In this document: positions 28,952-32,658 of the stretch, in pieces
Numbering within the stretch: the stretch's first letter is position 1
Layout: every line of letters begins with the position of its first letter
Assembly (NCBI GenBank): GCA_021848705.1
Contig: JAJZTT010000012.1
Span: forward strand, 1-32,658
DNA from: Pseudomonadota bacterium
GTDB taxonomy: Bacteria > Pseudomonadota > Gammaproteobacteria > Burkholderiales > JABEVD01
DNA: 32,658 nt
Direction: 5' to 3'
Notes under the pieces: model-generated
What the model was told of the DNA's origin: nothing
The model's database searches: none
What the model saw: only the letters and a program-made list of their open reading frames with translations
Translations under genes and position numbers: made by a program

Positions 28952-29382
28952 TCTTCCTCTGCTGGCTTGAAAAGGCCGGCGGACATGGCCGGGGAACTCG
29001 CTACCGCTGGCCCAAGGGAGGCATTGGGGATTTGTTCGAAGGTGACGTCGATGAGGTTGAAAGCTCCGAACATAACGGCGAAAGCTCCGAACATAACGGC
29101 GAAAGCTCCGAACATTCGGAGGCCGAACAACAATTGCTGGCCATCGCTGCACCGATCAGGGAAAAAGCGAGGGTTACCAGGGCATCGATGGAAGAGGCGA
29201 TCCTTGCGCTATGTTCAAATGACTGGCGAACGATGCGAACATTGGCCGAACTCCTCGGAAGGGAGTCGGATTCCCTGCGCAACCATTACATCAACCCTAT
29301 GCTGAGAGACGGCCGTCTGGTTGCCCGGGTGCCCGGCAATCCGAACCATCCAAATCAAGCCTACAAAACGAAACCGGAATGA
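28952..29382 (+). pseudogene. C-terminal remnant of an AlbA_2/RecG-like ATP-binding protein (winged-helix tail)
   Basis: Translated tail ...WLEKAGGHGRGTRYRWPKGGIGDLFEGDVDEVESSEHNGESSEHNGESSEHSEAEQQLLAIAAPIREKARVTRASMEEAILALCSNDWRTMRTLAELLGRESDSLRNHYINPMLRDGRLVARVPGNPNHPNQAYKTKPE resembles the C-terminus of AlbA_2-type proteins; no catalytic N-terminal region and no plausible start codon at the correct place. Confidence 0.6.
29059..29115 (+). repeat. 21-bp in-frame tandem repeat (about 2.7 copies) encoding ESSEHNG
   Basis: GAAAGCTCCGAACATAACGGC x2 at 29059-29100, plus partial GAAAGCTCCGAACAT. Confidence 0.95.
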
Positions 29383-29487
29383 ACGCATCCAACATCGTCC
29401 AAATTTCCGGAATCTTCTGCCACGCCGGTTCTTTCCGCAATGCGCGTTTCGCGGAAATTCGTGATTCCTGAATTGTGAATACCTTAT

Positions 29488-29509
29488 TTCGCTATTCGCG
29501 AATAGCGAA
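29488..29509. promoter_or_regulatory. 22-bp perfect palindrome upstream of the HTH/nucleotidyltransferase cassette, candidate operator
   Basis: TTCGCTATTCG|CGAATAGCGAA; half-site CGCGAATA recurs at 29550-29557. Confidence 0.65.
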
Positions 29510-29513
29510 TATG

Positions 29514-29542
29514 TTGAATAATCAATTATCAAGTGTTATTCT
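29514..29542 (+). promoter_or_regulatory. Candidate sigma70-type promoter for the HTH/NTase/hsdM block
   Basis: TTGAAT (29514-29519), 17-bp spacer, TATTCT (29537-29542), just downstream of the palindrome. Confidence 0.5.
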
Positions 29543-29574
29543 TATATATCGCGAATACACATGAAGTCCATGTC

Positions 29575-30108
29575 ATGCGCCGTGCCGTCAACAAACAACC
29601 CGTCCTCAAGGCGCAGGATTTTTACCTGCTGCTGGCGCTGCTCGCCCGTCGGGGCGAAGCGATGTCATATCCTGAGCTGGCCGCTTTTTCCGGGCTTTCG
29701 ATATCCGAGGTGCATGGTGCGCTGAAACGCGCCGAGCAGGCGCGGTTGCTGGCGTTTGTCGACAAGCAGCCGAGCGTCATCATCCCTGCGTTCAGGGATT
29801 TTTTGCTTTATGGGGCGCGCTATGCTTTTCCCGCATTGCGCGGCTCGATGGTGGGCGGTGTGCCCACGGCCTATGCGGCTGCGCCGCTCAATGCCCTGAT
29901 TGCGCCGTCGGCCGATCCGGTTCCCGTATGGCCGTATGCGGAAGGCAGTGTGCGGGGCATTGCGTTGATACCGCTTTATCCCAGCGCGCCGGCGGCAGCG
30001 CTACGAAGCCCTGCGTTGTATGAAAATCTGGCGTTGTTTGATGCCTTGCGCGTGGGCAATGCGCGCGAGCGTAACTTTGCCGAGAAACTGTTCAAGGAGC
30101 GGTTGTGA
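29575..30108 (+). CDS. Winged-helix/MarR-like HTH protein, putative antitoxin-regulator of the adjacent nucleotidyltransferase
   Basis: MRRAVNKQPVLKAQDFYLLLALLARRGEAMSYPELAAFSGLSISEVHGALKRAEQARLL is HTH-like; GTGA overlap with the next gene. Confidence 0.7.
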   Translation: MRRAVNKQPVLKAQDFYLLLALLARRGEAMSYPELAAFSGLSISEVHGALKRAEQARLLAFVDKQPSVIIPAFRDFLLYGARYAFPALRGSMVGGVPTAYAAAPLNALIAPSADPVPVWPYAEGSVRGIALIPLYPSAPAAALRSPALYENLALFDALRVGNARERNFAEKLFKERL

Positions 30109-30815
30109 ATCCGCGCGACCCCAATATCCAGTTGCTGGAGGTTGTGGCGCATGCGTTGGATGAATTGTGCGAAGAACTGCTGTTTGTGGGCGGATGTGCG
30201 GTCGGCTTGTTGTGCACTTCGCCGAGTGCTGCACCTGCCCGTGTGACGTATGACGTGGATGTAGTGGCAGAGGTGCTTGCGTTATCGGCTTACCATGCGC
30301 TGGAGGAAAAATTCGCGGCACGCGGTTTTGTTCGCGATATGTCGCTGGATGCGCCTATCTGCCGCTGGCGTTTTGGTGAACTGGAAGTTGATCTGATGCC
30401 GACGGACGAACGGGTACTGGGTTTTGCCAACCGTTGGTATCCCCTGGCGAATAAGAGTGCTGCGCGCATGAAGCTTCCGAGCGGCAGGCAGATCAGGCTT
30501 ATTTCCGCCCCGGCGTTTTTGGCGACCAAGCTGGAGGCATTTGCCACGCGCGGTCATGGCGATATGATGTCCAGCCATGATTTCGAGGACATCATCAATA
30601 TTCTGGATGGGCGCCCGGAAATCGTGGATGAAGTGGCCCTTGCGGGGGGAGAACTGGCGGAGTATCTGGTGACCTGTTTTGGCGACATCGCACGCCATCG
30701 CGATTTTGAAAATACCTTGCCGGGACTGATTGAATTTGATGAGTTATATGAAGAAAGAGTGTGGCGGGTGCGTGAACGGATCAATGCAATTACAAGGATA
30801 AGAAATAATGAATAG
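30105..30815 (+). CDS. Nucleotidyltransferase-fold protein (AbiEii/DUF6036-like), putative toxin
   Basis: LLFVGGCAVGLL...TYDVDVVAEV...FGELEVDLMP: GG..., DxD and third Asp of the Pol-beta NTase fold; FLATKLEAFATRGHGDMMSSHDFEDIINILDGR typical of AbiEii-like proteins. Confidence 0.75.
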   Translation: MNPRDPNIQLLEVVAHALDELCEELLFVGGCAVGLLCTSPSAAPARVTYDVDVVAEVLALSAYHALEEKFAARGFVRDMSLDAPICRWRFGELEVDLMPTDERVLGFANRWYPLANKSAARMKLPSGRQIRLISAPAFLATKLEAFATRGHGDMMSSHDFEDIINILDGRPEIVDEVALAGGELAEYLVTCFGDIARHRDFENTLPGLIEFDELYEERVWRVRERINAITRIRNNE

Positions 30816-32307
30816 CGCCAGCATCGTCCAGAAACTCTGGAATTACTGCAACGTGCTGAGGGACGACGGCATGTCCTACGGCGACTACGTCGAACAGCTC
30901 ACCTATCTGCTTTTCCTCAAGATGGCGGACGAGCGCACCAGGGCGCCCTACAACCAGAAGAGCCCTGTCCCGGAAGGATATGACTGGCAGAACCTGATCA
31001 AAAAGGACGGGGACGAGCTTTTCGACCATTACCGCCACACGCTCGAAGCGCTCGGGAGGGAAAAGGGGCTGCTCGGGCTGATCTTCGGAAAATCGCAGAA
31101 CAAATTCCAGGACCCCGCGAAGCTCAGGAGGCTCGTCGTCGACCTCATCGACAGGGAACAGTGGGTTTCGATGAGCTCCGACGTGAAGGGGGATGCCTAC
31201 GAAGGGCTGCTGGAAAAGAACGCGCAGGACACCAAGTCCGGCGCAGGTCAATATTTCACGCCTCGCGCCCTGATCCAGGCAATCGTCGACGTGGTGAATC
31301 CCAAGCCGGGCGAGACGGTATCGGATCCCGCCTGCGGAACGGGAGGATTCCTGCTTTCCGCTCACGATCATGTGGTGAAACACAATCCGAATTTGACCCG
31401 CGACCAGCGCAAGAAGCTCAAGGAGGAAAGCTTCAAGGGATGGGAACTGGTTCAGGCGACCGCGAGGCTTTGCGCGATGAACATGCTGTTGCACGGCATC
31501 GGCAGCCAGGAATTCGAACCCATCGTCGTCGGCGATTCCCTCGGAGCGGATCCGGGCGACCGGTTCGATATCGTGCTCACCAACCCGCCTTTCGGCAAGA
31601 AGAGCAGCACCACCATCGTCGGCGAGGAAGGACGGGCGACGAAGGAGCGCGACATCGTCGAGCGTGGCGATTTCTGGACCACCACTTCGAACAAGCAGCT
31701 CAACTTCGTCCAGCACGTCAAGACGCTTTTGAAGCAGAACGGCAAGGCGGCAGTCGTCGTTCCCGACAATGTGCTCTTCGAGGGCGGCGCGGGCGAGACC
31801 ATCCGCAGAAAGCTCCTCCAGGAATGCGATGTCCACACCCTTCTGCGCCTGCCCACCGGCCTATTCTATGCGCAGGGCGTGAAGGCGAACGTCATCTTCT
31901 TCGAAAAGAAGCCGGCAAGCGAAGCTCCCTGGACGAAAAAACTCTGGATTTATGACCTCCGGACCAACATGCACTTCACGTTGAAAACCAATCCATTGAA
32001 GCGCGAGGATCTGGACGAATTCGTAAATTGCTACCATCCGGAAAATCGTCATGATCGGAAGGCCACATGGTCGGAGCAGAATCCGGAAGGAAGGTGGCGT
32101 TCATACGACTACGAGGATCTGGTCGCGCGGGACAAGGCCAGCCTCGACATCTTCTGGCTGAAGGACGAGTCGCTTTCGGACTCAGACAACCTTCCCGCCC
32201 CCGACGTGATCGCCCAGGAAATCGTCGAAGACCTCGAAGCTGCGCTGGAACAATTCAGGGAAATTCTTTCCGATTTGAGCCCGCAGTCAATGCAGGATGA
32301 AACATGA
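30808..32307 (+). CDS. hsdM: Type I restriction-modification system N6-adenine methyltransferase subunit M
   Basis: SDPACGTGGFLLSAHDHV (SAM motif), DIVLTNPPFGKKSS (NPPF), KSGAGQYFTPRALIQAIVDVVNPKPGETV. ATG lies inside the 3' end of the NTase gene. Confidence 0.97.
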   Translation: MNSASIVQKLWNYCNVLRDDGMSYGDYVEQLTYLLFLKMADERTRAPYNQKSPVPEGYDWQNLIKKDGDELFDHYRHTLEALGREKGLLGLIFGKSQNKFQDPAKLRRLVVDLIDREQWVSMSSDVKGDAYEGLLEKNAQDTKSGAGQYFTPRALIQAIVDVVNPKPGETVSDPACGTGGFLLSAHDHVVKHNPNLTRDQRKKLKEESFKGWELVQATARLCAMNMLLHGIGSQEFEPIVVGDSLGADPGDRFDIVLTNPPFGKKSSTTIVGEEGRATKERDIVERGDFWTTTSNKQLNFVQHVKTLLKQNGKAAVVVPDNVLFEGGAGETIRRKLLQECDVHTLLRLPTGLFYAQGVKANVIFFEKKPASEAPWTKKLWIYDLRTNMHFTLKTNPLKREDLDEFVNCYHPENRHDRKATWSEQNPEGRWRSYDYEDLVARDKASLDIFWLKDESLSDSDNLPAPDVIAQEIVEDLEAALEQFREILSDLSPQSMQDET

Positions 32308-32533
32308 GAACTCCCAATACAACAACCACTTTGATCAGATCTCTCGAAACACACCTGGAGAAAAATGCTGCTCGCTGGAACGTGCAGGAACAAGAGCGGG
32401 CGTGGAAGGACACAAACGTTCACAAAAGCGCCTGAAAGGGTAAAAAACACCCGAAATTCACCGTTTTCACGCAAAACCACAAATAAGACAAATTTGCAAC
32501 ACATTGTTTATTATTAGTTTTATTATTCTAAAT

Positions 32534-32588
32534 GAGCTACTGTTTCGTAATCAGTAGATCGGAAGTTCGATTCTTCTCATCAGCGCCA
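32534..32588 (+). repeat. Right direct repeat (attR-like), degenerate copy of the tRNA-Thr 3' part
   Basis: GAGCTACTGTTTCGTAATCAGTAGATCGGAAGTTCGATTCTTCTCATCAGCGCCA vs the tRNA; 4 mismatches in 55, and no 5' half of the tRNA upstream. Confidence 0.85.
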
Positions 32589-32658
32589 TACAGAATAGGA
32601 AAACCGCTTTGGGCCATGTTCGCAGGTCATACTCTCCAACGCCGACAGGAAGGGCCCT

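Noticed and set aside
29059-29115. Possible CRISPR array
   Set aside because: Contiguous 21-bp in-frame tandem repeats without spacers; they encode a protein linker.
32534-32588. Second functional tRNA-Thr gene
   Set aside because: Only the 3' part is present: no acceptor 5' strand or D-arm, and the anticodon stem has a mismatch.

Overview
32.7 kb of GC-rich (~58-60%, estimated by eye) proteobacterial DNA, probably beta-proteobacterial from gene content. Two parts. (A) 1-22.5 kb, core chromosome: 3' part of glycogen phosphorylase; a minus-strand AddA/AddB-like recombination nuclease pair in which the AddB-like gene is broken by one in-frame TAA; 7Fe ferredoxin; trxA-rho-rpmE; an M48 lipoprotein protease; an ArnT/PMT-like glycosyltransferase; a membrane spermidine-synthase-like/TPR fusion; a minor-pilin operon (pilE/fimT/pilV/pilW/pilX) ending in an unusual Gly/Ser- and Asp-rich secreted protein instead of PilY1; thiO; a Fur-family regulator; and tRNA-Thr(CGT). 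(B) ~22.47-32.59 kb, a ~10.1 kb island between the 3' part of that tRNA-Thr and a degenerate 55-bp direct copy of it (51/55 identical). No integrase is visible in the window. The island holds a type I restriction-modification locus (hsdR, hsdS ... hsdM) split by two small cassettes: a HipA-like kinase/DUF3037 pair plus an AlbA_2-type C-terminal remnant, and a winged-helix/nucleotidyltransferase (AbiEii-like) pair whose last gene overlaps hsdM. The best candidate for an undescribed system is this composite, with the HipA-like kinase + DUF3037 pair sitting inside an hsd locus, as prrC does in other type I loci. Family calls come from reading the translated proteins; no database search was run.
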